Positions 37,232 to 45,659 of a DNA stretch of 64,000 bases are shown here, one piece after another. Origin of the DNA: UMGS1889 sp964540575 (GTDB taxonomy: Bacteria; Bacillota; Clostridia; Oscillospirales; Ruminococcaceae); the NCBI GenBank assembly GCA_964540575.1, contig CAZINI010000004.1:1-64000 (forward strand). Direction: 5' to 3'. Made by a program: the position numbers and the translations under genes. Under the pieces are notes generated by a model. The model was not told where the DNA came from, did no database searches, and worked only from the letters and a program-made list of their open reading frames with translations. Numbering within the stretch: position 1 is the first letter of the stretch; each line of letters begins with the position of its first letter.

Positions 37232-37465
37232 ATGATTTTTGATAAGGTAAAGGACCTGGTTGTTGACCAGCTTGACGCTGATGCTGACAAGGTTACTGCA
37301 GACGCTAACATTCAGGACGATCTGGGTGCAGATTCCCTCGATGTTGTTGATCTTGTAATGGCACTTGAAGATGAGTTCGAGATTGAGATCCCCGATGAGG
37401 CTGTTGAGAATATCAAGACAGTCGGCGATATTGTTAAGTATATCGAAGAGCATCAGGATAAGTAA
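37232..37465 (+). CDS. acpP: Acyl carrier protein
   Basis: Acidic 77-residue carrier. The phosphopantetheine serine is S35 in GADSLDVVDLV. The ATG at 37232 is eight bases after TTGGAGG. It has its own strong promoter and terminator, which fits the high abundance of ACP relative to the enzymes. Codon use is notably restricted to common codons. Confidence 0.95.
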   Translation: MIFDKVKDLVVDQLDADADKVTADANIQDDLGADSLDVVDLVMALEDEFEIEIPDEAVENIKTVGDIVKYIEEHQDK

Positions 37466-37483
37466 TTTCAGCTTGTCACCCCG

Positions 37484-37516
37484 GCGGAACGGAGCATTGC
37501 TTCGTTCCGCTTTTTG
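37484..37516 (+). terminator. Terminator of acpP
   Basis: Stem GCGGAACG/CGTTCCGC with an 11-base loop followed by TTTTTG and TTTT. Confidence 0.85.
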
Positions 37517-37523
37517 TTTTGTC

Positions 37524-37560
37524 AAAAAAACTGCCCTCCGTTACCTTGGAGGACAGCAGT
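37524..37560 (-). terminator. Terminator of the AraC-type gene
   Basis: On the minus strand ACTGCTGTCCTCC pairs (two-base bulge) with GGAGGGCAGT and is followed by seven T residues. Confidence 0.82.
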
Positions 37561-37566
37561 TGTGAT

Positions 37567-38535
37567 TTATGCTTTTACAACGGGTCTTACATATTTCCAG
37601 AACCGCTTGCAGTCATGATAGAAATAGAAAACTCGTCCCGGAGCTGTGTCAAGCTTATAGCCCGAAGCTTCATAGTCAAAGTCCTTCATTGCCTGCTCGA
37701 TCTTCTGCTCAACGCTTTCATTCTGAGTTTCAAAGTCAAAGGGACCGTGCTCAAACACGATATATTCACCCTCTGGAACGTCCATTATCTGCATCTGCTC
37801 GGGTATTTCGCCCGAATAATCGGCGGGAAGGCGAACGCCGTAGCTTTCTGCAAGGGGAATGCCCCAGCTGCATATCCTGCCCGTGGGCTCGTTGATGAAC
37901 GCCATCAGCTGACCGCTGCCGCTGTTGGCTTCGGTGCCGCCCTCGTCGTCCAGCTTGCCCTTGATGCTGTCCAGCAGACCGCAGATAGTTTCGCAGTCCT
38001 GTCCCGGGATTTGGCCTTGCTTTTGCCAGAAATCCCAATATCCGATGCTTTCGTAGTTTCTGATATGAAGATATTTATGTGCGGGGATAGTTACAAAATA
38101 CACCTTCACGTCGTTTGCGTTATTTGCCATACCAATTCCTCCGATTCCAAGCAAGTAGCAGTCAAAGGGCCTTAAAATTGTGCGAATGGCAACAGGTGAG
38201 GGCTTTTTGCGGTATTCACCGGGGGTCACGCCGTATGCGTCCTTGAAGGCTCTCGTGAATGCTTCCTGAGATGAAAATCCGTAGTCCAGTGCAATTTCCA
38301 GAAAGCCTTTTTCCGAATCCCTAACCTCTTTCAGTGCAAATGCCAGCGTCCGATAGCGGAGATAATCACGGAAGCTCATTCCCGATATTTCCCTGAATTT
38401 TCGGGAAACGTAATATTCCGAATATCCCAGCCGTTTGGAAAGCCGGGAAAGGGTCAGTGCTTCGTCCTGCTTCTGCTTGATGCACTCGTCTATCTCGTCA
38501 ACGATATTCTGAACGTATCTGTGCCAGTCGTTCAA
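37567..38535 (-). CDS. AraC-family regulator with GyrI-like effector domain
   Basis: 322 residues. The two helix-turn-helix motifs of AraC/XylS type occupy about 1-110 (LSKRLGYSEYYVSRKFRE and ALDYGFSSQEAFTRAFK), and a GyrI-like small-molecule binding domain fills about 145-320, the Rob/BmrR-like order with the DNA-binding part first. TTG start nine bases after AAAGGAG. A TATAAT box on the minus strand at 38569-38574 is the probable -10, with a poor -35. Members often control multidrug efflux, but no transporter is adjacent. It is divergent from the polyamine genes, which it might regulate; this is a guess from position. Confidence 0.86.
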   Translation of the reverse strand: MNDWHRYVQNIVDEIDECIKQKQDEALTLSRLSKRLGYSEYYVSRKFREISGMSFRDYLRYRTLAFALKEVRDSEKGFLEIALDYGFSSQEAFTRAFKDAYGVTPGEYRKKPSPVAIRTILRPFDCYLLGIGGIGMANNANDVKVYFVTIPAHKYLHIRNYESIGYWDFWQKQGQIPGQDCETICGLLDSIKGKLDDEGGTEANSGSGQLMAFINEPTGRICSWGIPLAESYGVRLPADYSGEIPEQMQIMDVPEGEYIVFEHGPFDFETQNESVEQKIEQAMKDFDYEASGYKLDTAPGRVFYFYHDCKRFWKYVRPVVKA

Positions 38536-38688
38536 TTCGGTCAGCTCCTTTTGTACTGCTCTGTTTATATTATACGGCAGATTTTGTTTGTTTTCTTGAT
38601 TTTAGTTGCGGTGTTTTTGATCTTTTTATAAGTATAGCATTAACGGGCGGGTAAATCAAGCGGAGTATCATATTTTACATAAAAAACA

Positions 38689-38717
38689 TTGTATTTTCTC
38701 CCGACTTGTGTTATAAT
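38689..38717 (+). promoter_or_regulatory. Promoter of the polyamine genes
   Basis: TTGTAT-17-TATAAT on the plus strand, predicted start near 38724, about 60 nt before the dehydrogenase ATG. Confidence 0.7.
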
Positions 38718-38782
38718 GTACATAGTATTTTGTGATGCCGCCGTGTCAAGCAAAATTTCGGCGGGGAAAGGTAGTATTTACT

Positions 38783-39982
38783 ATGGGAAAAGCATTGATC
38801 ATCGGCTGCGGCGGTGTCGCAAGCGTTGTTATCCACAAGTGCTGTCAGAACAGCGAGGTTTTTGAGGAAATTATGATAGCCAGCCGCACTAAGTCCAAGT
38901 GCGACAAGCTGAAAGACAAGCTGTCGGGCGGCAAGACAAAAATATCCACCGCTCAGGTGAATGCGGATAATGTGGACGAGCTTATTGCTCTTATCAACAG
39001 CTTCAAGCCCGATATTGTCATAAATGTTGCCCTGCCTTATCAGGACCTGACTATTATGGACGCCTGCCTTGCCTGCAAGGTGGACTATCTCGACACGGCA
39101 AACTATGAGCCTGAGGACACCGCAAAGTTTGAGTACAGCTGGCAGTGGGCTTACAGAGAACGCTTTGAAAAGGCGGGTATAACCGCTGTCCTCGGCTGCG
39201 GCTTTGACCCGGGCGTTACGGGCGTATTTACCGCATATGCCGCAAAGCATTATTTTGACGAGATAAACTATCTGGACATTCTCGACTGTAATGCGGGCGA
39301 CCACGGCTATCCTTTTGCAACCAATTTCAATCCCGAGATAAACATTCGTGAAGTGTCCGCAAACGGCTCATATATTGAGGACGGCAAGTGGGTGGAAACT
39401 AAGCCCATGGAGATAAAGAGAGTGTACAATTTCCCCGAAATAGGCGAAAAGGATATGTATCTGCTGCACCACGAGGAGCTGGAGTCCCTTGCGATAAACA
39501 TTAAGGGAATTAAGAGAATACGCTTCTTTATGACCTTCGGACAGTCCTATCTCACTCATCTGAAATGCCTTGAAAATGTTGGGATGACTTCTATCAAGCC
39601 CATCAATTACAACGGTATGGAGATAGTTCCTCTTCAGTTCCTGAAGGCTGTTCTGCCCGACCCTGCATCTCTCGGTCCGAGAACGGTCGGAAAGACAAAC
39701 ATTGGCTGCATCATGCAGGGCAAAAAGGACGGCAAGGACGTTAAATATTACGTTTACAACGTCTGCGATCATCAGGAGTGCTACAAGGAGGTTGAATCTC
39801 AGGCAATATCCTATACAACAGGCGTTCCCGCTATGATAGGTGCTATGATGGTGCTTACGGGCAAGTGGAAGAAGCCCGGTGTTTACAATGTTGAGGAGTT
39901 CGACCCCGATCCGTTTATGGACGCTCTCAACAAGTGGGGTCTGCCCTGGAAGGAAACCTTTGACCCTGAGTTGGTAGAATAA
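38783..39982 (+). CDS. Carboxynorspermidine/carboxyspermidine synthase (saccharopine dehydrogenase family)
   Basis: NADPH-dependent reductase expected to join aspartate semialdehyde to a diamine (putrescine or diaminopropane). 399 residues with the Rossmann motif ALIIGCGGVASVV at the start and the CGFDPGVTGVF block typical of CASDH/CANSDH. The start at 38783 follows AAAGG. The decarboxylase partner is next in the same direction, which is the main reason to prefer this over a lysine-pathway saccharopine dehydrogenase. Confidence 0.9.
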   Translation: MGKALIIGCGGVASVVIHKCCQNSEVFEEIMIASRTKSKCDKLKDKLSGGKTKISTAQVNADNVDELIALINSFKPDIVINVALPYQDLTIMDACLACKVDYLDTANYEPEDTAKFEYSWQWAYRERFEKAGITAVLGCGFDPGVTGVFTAYAAKHYFDEINYLDILDCNAGDHGYPFATNFNPEINIREVSANGSYIEDGKWVETKPMEIKRVYNFPEIGEKDMYLLHHEELESLAINIKGIKRIRFFMTFGQSYLTHLKCLENVGMTSIKPINYNGMEIVPLQFLKAVLPDPASLGPRTVGKTNIGCIMQGKKDGKDVKYYVYNVCDHQECYKEVESQAISYTTGVPAMIGAMMVLTGKWKKPGVYNVEEFDPDPFMDALNKWGLPWKETFDPELVE

Positions 39983-40008
39983 TTGAATTTCGCCGGGTGT
40001 TGACCGGA

Positions 40009-40042
40009 TATATTTCTCCTCGTCATCGGCGGGGAGAAATTC
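40009..40042 (+). other. Hairpin between the two polyamine genes
   Basis: ATTTCTCC pairs with GGGAGAAAT around TCGTCATCGGCG. The T-tract is missing, so it may modulate read-through or translation of the decarboxylase (its Shine-Dalgarno starts nine bases later). Confidence 0.45.
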
Positions 40043-40062
40043 TGTAAAAGGAAGTGAAACAA

Positions 40063-41223
40063 TTGCCCGAAAACACGGTTAATTTCGATATAAACAGCCT
40101 GCCCACGCCCTGCTATATCGTGGACGAGGAGCTGCTGCTGAAAAATCTGGAGATACTCGACAGCGTTCGCCGAAAAACGGGTGCAAAGATACTGCTGGCA
40201 CAGAAGTGCTTTTCTATGTACGCCTGCTATCCTCTGATAGCAAAGTATCTTGACGGAACGACAGCCAGCGGTCTTTATGAAGCAAAGCTGGGCTTCGAGG
40301 AAATGGCAAAGCCGTTCGGACGGGAAAATCACGTTTTTTCGCCTGCCTATGACCCGTCGGATATGCCCGAGCTGTTGGAGATATGCGACCATTTTGTGTT
40401 CAACAGCGTTTCTCAGCTTCGGCGGTTTATGCCGATGATAGAAAAGTCGGGGAAACGTCCGCAGGTGGGGCTGCGGATAAATCCCGAATATTCCGAGCAG
40501 GACACGCCTATTTACGATCCCTGTGCTCCCGGTTCACGGCTGGGGACAACTCTTGCAAACTTCGACCCCGACTGTCTTTCCATGCTGGACGGTCTGCATT
40601 TTCACACCCTCTGCGAACAGGGGGCGGAGGCTTTGGCAAATACTCTGGTTCACGTTGAGAAAAAGTTCGGCAGCTATATCAAGGGTATGAAGTGGCTGAA
40701 TTTCGGCGGGGGACACCATATCACAAAGGCAAATTATAACCTGCCGCTGCTTATTTCCGAGATAGAAAGAATTCAGCAGAAGTACGGCGTTCAGGTATAT
40801 TTGGAGCCCGGGGAGGCTGTTGCACTGAATGCGGGATTTCTCGTGTCCACCGTTCTGGAAACGTCCAAAAACGGCATTGACATTGCTATTCTCGATGCAT
40901 CGGCGGCGTGTCATATGCCCGATGTTCTGGAAATGCCTTACCGTCCGATGATTATCGGAGCGGGTGACCCTAACGAGAAGGCTCACACCTATCGTTTGGG
41001 TGCGGCGACCTGCCTTTCGGGGGATATTATCGGGGACTATTCCTTCGATAAGCCGCTGAATGTGGGGGACAGGCTGGTTTTCTGCGATATGGCTATCTAT
41101 TCAATGGTGAAAAACAACACGTTCAACGGAATGAAGCTGCCCGCTATCCTCCTTCGCCGCCTTGATGGGTCGGTGGAAACTGTAAGAGAGTTTTCTTATG
41201 AGGATTTTAAGGGTAGGCTTTGA
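40063..41223 (+). CDS. nspC: Carboxynorspermidine/carboxyspermidine decarboxylase
   Basis: PLP-dependent fold-III (alanine racemase-like) decarboxylase giving spermidine or norspermidine, 386 residues. The PLP lysine is in LLAQKCFSMY near 45, and GLHFHTLCEQ, FGGGHHITK and the C-terminal CDMAIYSMVKNNTFNG motif are as in NspC. The TTG at 40063 lies ten bases after AAAAGGA; the GTG at 40054 overlaps the binding site. Together with the preceding gene it forms the alternative, S-adenosylmethionine-independent spermidine route common in gut bacteria. Confidence 0.92.
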   Translation: MPENTVNFDINSLPTPCYIVDEELLLKNLEILDSVRRKTGAKILLAQKCFSMYACYPLIAKYLDGTTASGLYEAKLGFEEMAKPFGRENHVFSPAYDPSDMPELLEICDHFVFNSVSQLRRFMPMIEKSGKRPQVGLRINPEYSEQDTPIYDPCAPGSRLGTTLANFDPDCLSMLDGLHFHTLCEQGAEALANTLVHVEKKFGSYIKGMKWLNFGGGHHITKANYNLPLLISEIERIQQKYGVQVYLEPGEAVALNAGFLVSTVLETSKNGIDIAILDASAACHMPDVLEMPYRPMIIGAGDPNEKAHTYRLGAATCLSGDIIGDYSFDKPLNVGDRLVFCDMAIYSMVKNNTFNGMKLPAILLRRLDGSVETVREFSYEDFKGRL

Positions 41224-41224
41224 G

Positions 41225-41262
41225 GTTAGTGTTTAGTGTTGAGTGTTTAGTGTTGAGTTTTG
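41225..41262. repeat. Short repeat GTGTTTAGTGTTGA, two units
   Basis: Two direct 14-base units with partial flanks. A diverged inverted version lies at 43826-43858, on the other side of the hydF pair, and a single partial copy near 21592. Confidence 0.6.
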
Positions 41263-41315
41263 GTAGACATATTAATATATTGATAAAAATATATCTCGAT
41301 TTTTCTACACAAGCC

Positions 41316-41344
41316 TTGACATAGCAGATATATAATGATATAAT
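41316..41344 (+). promoter_or_regulatory. Consensus promoter of the EF-hand miniprotein transcript
   Basis: Perfect TTGACA-17-TATAAT; predicted start near 41351. The leader to the ATG at 41501 is about 150 nt and holds the tandem 45-nt repeat. Confidence 0.88.
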
Positions 41345-41370
41345 ATAAATGTAAACGAATCGTTTGCTTG

Positions 41371-41460
41371 TTTCCGCTGACCAATATGCGGGATATTAAG
41401 TGGTTGGGTCGTAAGTTTTCCGCTGACTGATATGCGGGATATAAGTGGTTGGGTCGTAAG
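41371..41460 (+). repeat. Tandem 45-nt repeat in the 5' leader (possible structured RNA)
   Basis: Two units, 41371-41415 and 41417-41460. Both run TTTCCGCTGAC..ATATGCGGGATAT then AAGTGGTTGGGTCGTAAG and differ only in a few bases. In each unit AT-rich arms (AATAT/ATATT or ATAT/ATAT) can close an invariant GCGGG loop, and CCGC can alternatively pair with GCGG. The last GTAAG may pair with CTTAC at 41469-41473. I do not recognise a known riboswitch class. Confidence 0.75.
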
Positions 41461-41500
41461 TAAAAAGCCTTACTTTTGCAGTTTTTAAGGAGGTTGCATT

Positions 41501-41647
41501 ATGTTTGGAATTTTTGATGATATTTTTGACTTCAACGGCGATGGTAAAGTTGATCTTACGGAAGAAGCTATGGTATTAGACATTTTGTCGGATGATGATG
41601 ATTACGGAGAAACAGGTCAGTATGATGATTTTGATGATATTGGCTGA
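41501..41647 (+). CDS. EF-hand miniprotein, 48 residues
   Basis: A very acidic small protein beginning MFGIFDDIFDFNGDGKVDLT. Residues 10-21 are a complete EF-hand calcium loop (D10, N12, D14, G15, D18, E21 at loop positions 1, 3, 5, 6, 9, 12). The C-terminal half is almost entirely Asp/Gly/Tyr (DDDDYGETG, YDDFDDIG). TAAGGAGG lies seven bases before the ATG, a consensus promoter lies upstream and a 13-bp terminator downstream, so it is a dedicated transcription unit. No signal peptide; cytoplasmic. Function unknown: a calcium or divalent-metal buffer or sensor is conceivable. Confidence 0.85.
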   Translation: MFGIFDDIFDFNGDGKVDLTEEAMVLDILSDDDDYGETGQYDDFDDIG

Positions 41648-41686
41648 CTTGATGCAGAACACCCATTGTTCGGATTAAAATGCGAA

Positions 41687-41725
41687 AGGTGAGATATTCT
41701 GTTTTCGGAATATCTCACCTTTTTT
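41687..41725 (+). terminator. Terminator of the EF-hand miniprotein
   Basis: Perfect 13-bp stem AGGTGAGATATTC/GAATATCTCACCT with an eight-base loop, then TTTTT. It lies against the end of hydF and may serve both strands, though the U-run on the minus strand is short. Confidence 0.88.
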
Positions 41726-42887
41726 AATAGCACACTCTATCCAACATACCATTCATATATGCAATAGCCGCACCGAAATTCGTCAGGGGAACGCCTGCAT
41801 TTTCAAAATCCGCCTGACGGGAGAGCATTGCACGGCGGTTGAGCATACAGCCGCCGCAGTGTATCGCCAGACTGTACCCGTCCAGCGTCTTAGGGTCGGG
41901 ACAGCCTGAGATAATGTCTATTTCAAGGGCTTTTCCCGTGAATTTCCGAAGCAGCTTCGGCAGCTTTTCCCGTGCAATATCTCCGTCCATAGGGTGATGA
42001 GTGCAGCTTTCGACAATGAGAACCTTGTCGCCGTTTTTCAGTCGGGAAATGGTTTTTGCACTCTCTGTCAGCTTGGGGAGATCGCCCTTTATTTTCGCCA
42101 TAAGCAGCGAAAAGGACGTCAGCGGGACGGTTTTCGGCAGCACCTTATTTACCTGTGCGAACACCTGTGAATCGGTAACGACCAGATCGGGCAGACGGCT
42201 CAGACTGTTCAGTGCCGTTTCTATCCTGTCCGCCGAGGTCATCATTACGATGCATTTGTTGTCCAGCAGGTCACGGATAGTCTGCACCTCGGGGAGAATA
42301 AGCCGTCCCTTGGGTGCCTGAATGTCCTGCGGGGCAACAAGCAGGGCAATATCATCGGGCTTTACCAGATCTCCCGTCAGCTCGGGGGACAGCTCGGCGG
42401 CGTTCCCGTATGCCTTTACAATAGCTTTTCGGAGCATATCTCCCGCATTTTCCGACATAAGGTCAAGGCGTATTTTCGGGATATTTCCCGTGAAATTTTC
42501 CGAATATTTTTCGTCATTTCTGAGATTTTCAACTATCAAAACGGGAATATTTTTCGGACGTTCATCGGGTATTTTTTCGCCGTCGGACAGGACATAGACC
42601 GCCATATCACAGCTTTTCATCACCTCGATGGTTTTCTCCTTCCTCTGTTCGCCGAGGACGGTTTCATCGTCAAGCCCTGCCGTGTCGATGAAAACCACGG
42701 GACCTATGGGAAGCAGCTCCATTGTCTTGTAGACGGGGTCGGTGGTGGTTCCCGCAACGGGTGAGGTTATAGCGGTGCTGCGTCCTGTGACGGCGTTCAC
42801 AAGGGTGGATTTGCCCGCATTGACATTTCCGAAAACACCGATATTTACTCTCATTCCACGGGGTGTTGAGTTCAGTTCAGACGGCAT
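41724..42887 (-). CDS. hydF: [FeFe]-hydrogenase maturation GTPase HydF
   Basis: Scaffold GTPase on which the 2Fe subcluster of [FeFe]-hydrogenase is built, 387 residues. G1 loop GNVNAGKST at 20-28, G3 DTAGLDD at 68-74; the C-terminal cluster-binding motif is C295-x-H297-x46-C344-x2-C347 (in CTHHPM and HCGGCML), exactly the family pattern. AAAGGA precedes the ATG. HydE, HydG and the hydrogenase itself are not in the window. Its first ten bases overlap the end of the upstream membrane protein gene, so the two are co-translated. Confidence 0.94.
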   Translation of the reverse strand: MPSELNSTPRGMRVNIGVFGNVNAGKSTLVNAVTGRSTAITSPVAGTTTDPVYKTMELLPIGPVVFIDTAGLDDETVLGEQRKEKTIEVMKSCDMAVYVLSDGEKIPDERPKNIPVLIVENLRNDEKYSENFTGNIPKIRLDLMSENAGDMLRKAIVKAYGNAAELSPELTGDLVKPDDIALLVAPQDIQAPKGRLILPEVQTIRDLLDNKCIVMMTSADRIETALNSLSRLPDLVVTDSQVFAQVNKVLPKTVPLTSFSLLMAKIKGDLPKLTESAKTISRLKNGDKVLIVESCTHHPMDGDIAREKLPKLLRKFTGKALEIDIISGCPDPKTLDGYSLAIHCGGCMLNRRAMLSRQADFENAGVPLTNFGAAIAYMNGMLDRVCY

Positions 42888-43788
42888 TTGTATCTATCCT
42901 TTCAGAAAGCTTCATTTTCAGCTCCGATGCAAGCTGACGGCGGTAGGGGATACCGTTCAGCTGATTTTCCGCCGCAGCGGCATGTTCAAAGCCCTTTAAA
43001 AATTCACCCCGCTCATAAAGGCAGCGGGCAAGACCGTAATTTATCATTCCCGCCAGATGATTTTGCGAAGCGTTGGCGGCACCCATATCCTGACGGCAGA
43101 AGTACAGTGCCGAAAGCAGTTCGTAAGCCTCGTTGAACCGTCCCGATGCGATAAGGTATTTCTGATAGCTCATACAAGTGCCCATGTAGCTGTCCAGGCG
43201 GTTTGCGGAGCGTTCGACGTATATGGCACAGTCTGCAAGAAGCCTGTCTGCACTTTGCATATCCTCCGTTTCGGAGTATATCTCAAGCATTGTCATATAA
43301 TAGCCGTGGGGTTCGGACATTGCATTCGGGTCAAGCTGTGTCAGGACTCTGAATGCCCGTGAAAATTCCCCGAGATAGACGTAAATATCGCCTATGGAAT
43401 GGATAATGCTCATACGGTGACGGACGTTTGAGGTGTTTGCCAGAATGCGTTCCAGCTCGGCGATAAGCTCGTAGGACGCACCGTATCGGGACATTGCTTC
43501 GGACACCCTTTTGCCTGTTCGTGTGGATAAAAAGCCGGATGTGCGAAAGGATGTCCGTTTGATGATAAAAACGACGATACTCGGGATGATTATACCGATG
43601 ATGACAACTGCCCAGCCTGTCCACAGCCAATCGGGGACGTGTTTGAGCAGCATTGTTGCCGCCGTTATGATAAGCATAATGATTGCAGAAAGCTTGAAAA
43701 TGGCATTCATTATTCCCATTGCCGCAGCGGTCTGAACGGCACGGCGGAATTTTTTGTAAAGTTCAAGCAGTGTGGCTGCGTTCGGCAT
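42877..43788 (-). CDS. Membrane protein with TPR-like helical repeats, unknown function
   Basis: 303 residues: two adjacent membrane helices at about 28-48 and 55-76, then a cytoplasmic all-helical part of about 220 residues whose pattern (LGEFSRAF, GRFNEAYELL, YERGEFLKGF) suggests three to four tetratricopeptide repeats. AAAGGAGG supports the ATG. Its 3' end overlaps hydF by 11 bases. A role as a membrane-bound adaptor is possible, but nothing ties it to hydrogenase maturation except the overlap. Confidence 0.75.
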   Translation of the reverse strand: MPNAATLLELYKKFRRAVQTAAAMGIMNAIFKLSAIIMLIITAATMLLKHVPDWLWTGWAVVIIGIIIPSIVVFIIKRTSFRTSGFLSTRTGKRVSEAMSRYGASYELIAELERILANTSNVRHRMSIIHSIGDIYVYLGEFSRAFRVLTQLDPNAMSEPHGYYMTMLEIYSETEDMQSADRLLADCAIYVERSANRLDSYMGTCMSYQKYLIASGRFNEAYELLSALYFCRQDMGAANASQNHLAGMINYGLARCLYERGEFLKGFEHAAAAENQLNGIPYRRQLASELKMKLSERIDTNAV

Positions 43789-43825
43789 TGGACTGTCCTC
43801 CTTTAAATTCCACTTTTCACATTAA

Positions 43826-43858
43826 ACTAAACACTTAACACTCAACACTTAACACTCT
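43826..43858. repeat. Inverted copy of the GTGTTTAGTGTTGA repeat
   Basis: On the minus strand GTGTTAAGTGTTGAGTGT is repeated with a few changes relative to 41225-41262. The two lie in opposite orientation on either side of the hydF/TPR pair. Confidence 0.55.
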
Positions 43859-44631
43859 CAGCCCCATACTGCCGCTATTTTCCTCATATACGATTGAACG
43901 TCGAAGCCGTATATTTCGGAGAGAGTTTTGCTTCTCAGCACCTCGGAGCAGCTGCCGTCGGCGGCTTTTCTGCCGCTGTCCATCAGTATCAGACGGTCGG
44001 AAACGGCTGCACATAGGTTCAGGTCGTGGAAAACGCCTACTGCCGCACCGCCGTCCTCGGTCCATTCCCGTATCATGGAAATAAGCTCGGGCAGACCCGA
44101 AAGGTCAATGTGATTTGCAGGCTCGTCCAGCAGGATAAGCTTCGGCTGCTGGGCGAATGTCCTTGCCAGCAGGACACGCTGAAGCTGTCCCCCCGAAAGC
44201 TCGTTAATATATCTGTCGGCGAGGGAAAGCACGTCCGTACGCCGCATACAATCTTCCGCAGCGGAAATATCCTCGGCATCGGGCGATGAAAATATCCCGC
44301 TCATACGGCAGTATCTGCCCATCATGACTGTGTCACGGACGGTATATGTGCCCACCGTTTCCGAGGCGGAGGTTTGGGAGAACAGTGCCGCCAGCCTTGC
44401 CCGCTTGGCGGCGGTGAGCTTGTCGGTGTTTTCTCCGCAGATGATGATCTCACCCGATTTTTTCGGGATAATTCCGCATATGCACCGAAGCAGCGTTGTT
44501 TTTCCGCAGCCGTTTTTTCCGCTGACCGACACGGCTTCTCCTTTTTTCACGTCAAAGGATATGCCGCCGATAACGTCCTCGCCGCCGTAGCCGCAGACAA
44601 GGTTTTTGACGGATAATGCAAGCTCGCTCAT
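43858..44631 (-). CDS. Corrinoid ABC transporter, ATP-binding protein (BtuD/FecE type)
   Basis: 257 residues with Walker A SGKNGCGKTTL near 36-46, signature ELSGGQLQRV, Walker B KLILLDEPAN and the H-loop in GVFHDLN. Overlaps the permease gene by ATGA. The FecE/BtuD family serves siderophore, heme and cobalamin importers; the cobalamin riboswitch in front of the operon points to a corrinoid. Confidence 0.92.
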   Translation of the reverse strand: MSELALSVKNLVCGYGGEDVIGGISFDVKKGEAVSVSGKNGCGKTTLLRCICGIIPKKSGEIIICGENTDKLTAAKRARLAALFSQTSASETVGTYTVRDTVMMGRYCRMSGIFSSPDAEDISAAEDCMRRTDVLSLADRYINELSGGQLQRVLLARTFAQQPKLILLDEPANHIDLSGLPELISMIREWTEDGGAAVGVFHDLNLCAAVSDRLILMDSGRKAADGSCSEVLRSKTLSEIYGFDVQSYMRKIAAVWG

Positions 44632-45659
44632 ACTCTCCGCCTCCTTTTGAAGAAAACATAGGCGAAAAACGGTGCTCCGATAAGGGCTGTGACCGTACCC
44701 ACGGGAAGCTCCGAGGGGGCTGTGACCGTTCGGGCGGCAATATCGCAGATGACCGTAAATGCACCGCCGACTACCGCCGACATTGGGACGGCAAGGCTGT
44801 GCTTTGCTCCGAAAATACGCCGTACTATCTGAGGTGCGATAAGGTCAACAAAGCCTATGACTCCTGTAAATGCAACCGCTGTTCCCGTTAAAAGGGACAT
44901 AACTATCATCAAAATACGCCGTGTTTTTGCGGGGGAAATGCCCATAGATGCCGCCTGTTCATCTCCGAAGCTCAATAGGTCAAGCTCTCGTGAATATCGG
45001 AGATAGACCGCCATACATACCGTAAGGACTGCTCCGAGAATGCCGCAGGCTGTCCAGCCCCGTCCCGAAAAGCTGCCTGTCTGCCATTTGAAAATAAGGC
45101 TGTATTTATCTCCCGAAAGATTTGCAACGAGATTTACAAGGGCATTGGCAAAAAGGGAGATGACCATTCCCGTCAGGACGACGGTGCTGCTTTCAAAGCT
45201 TTTGTCTATTTTCGAGGAAAATCCCACAGCGATAAACATTGTTGCAACAGCGAAGGCAAGTCCCGCCGCCGCAGTTGTAAATCCACCGAAAAACGCCGCT
45301 CCCGATGCAATGACAAGTGCCGCACCCAGGGACGCACCGCTGGAAACACCCAGCGTATAGGGCGAGCCCAGCGGATTTCTCAGTGCAGACTGCACCACCG
45401 CACCCGAGGCGGAAAGTGCCGCACCCGTCAGGAATGCCAGCACCACACGGGGTGTTCTTATATCCATAATGATATTTACGGTGGTTGGGGACATTCCCTC
45501 GGGCAGGGGCATGCCGAAAAGCCGCACACCCGCAGCGTAAATTATTTCCCCGAAAGGTATTTTTACAGACCCTGCCGATATTCCCAGCAGCACCGAAAGC
45601 AGTGCGATGATGACTGCAATGGTTACCGACAGGGGCTTTCCCTTAGTATTTTTGCTCAT
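44628..45659 (-). CDS. Corrinoid ABC transporter, permease (BtuC/FecCD family)
   Basis: 343 residues, nine to ten hydrophobic helices, with the FecCD-family segments GAALSASGAVVQSALRNPLG, LGVSSGASLGAAL and FVDLIAPQIVRRIFG. It is a membrane-embedded half of the importer and probably works as a homodimer. Its start codon overlaps the stop of the binding-protein gene (ATGA), so all three genes are translationally coupled. Confidence 0.93.
   Translation of the reverse strand: MSKNTKGKPLSVTIAVIIALLSVLLGISAGSVKIPFGEIIYAAGVRLFGMPLPEGMSPTTVNIIMDIRTPRVVLAFLTGAALSASGAVVQSALRNPLGSPYTLGVSSGASLGAALVIASGAAFFGGFTTAAAGLAFAVATMFIAVGFSSKIDKSFESSTVVLTGMVISLFANALVNLVANLSGDKYSLIFKWQTGSFSGRGWTACGILGAVLTVCMAVYLRYSRELDLLSFGDEQAASMGISPAKTRRILMIVMSLLTGTAVAFTGVIGFVDLIAPQIVRRIFGAKHSLAVPMSAVVGGAFTVICDIAARTVTAPSELPVGTVTALIGAPFFAYVFFKRRRRV

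Noticed and set aside
41371..41460. CRISPR array
   Set aside because: Only two units, adjacent without spacer, and no cas genes.
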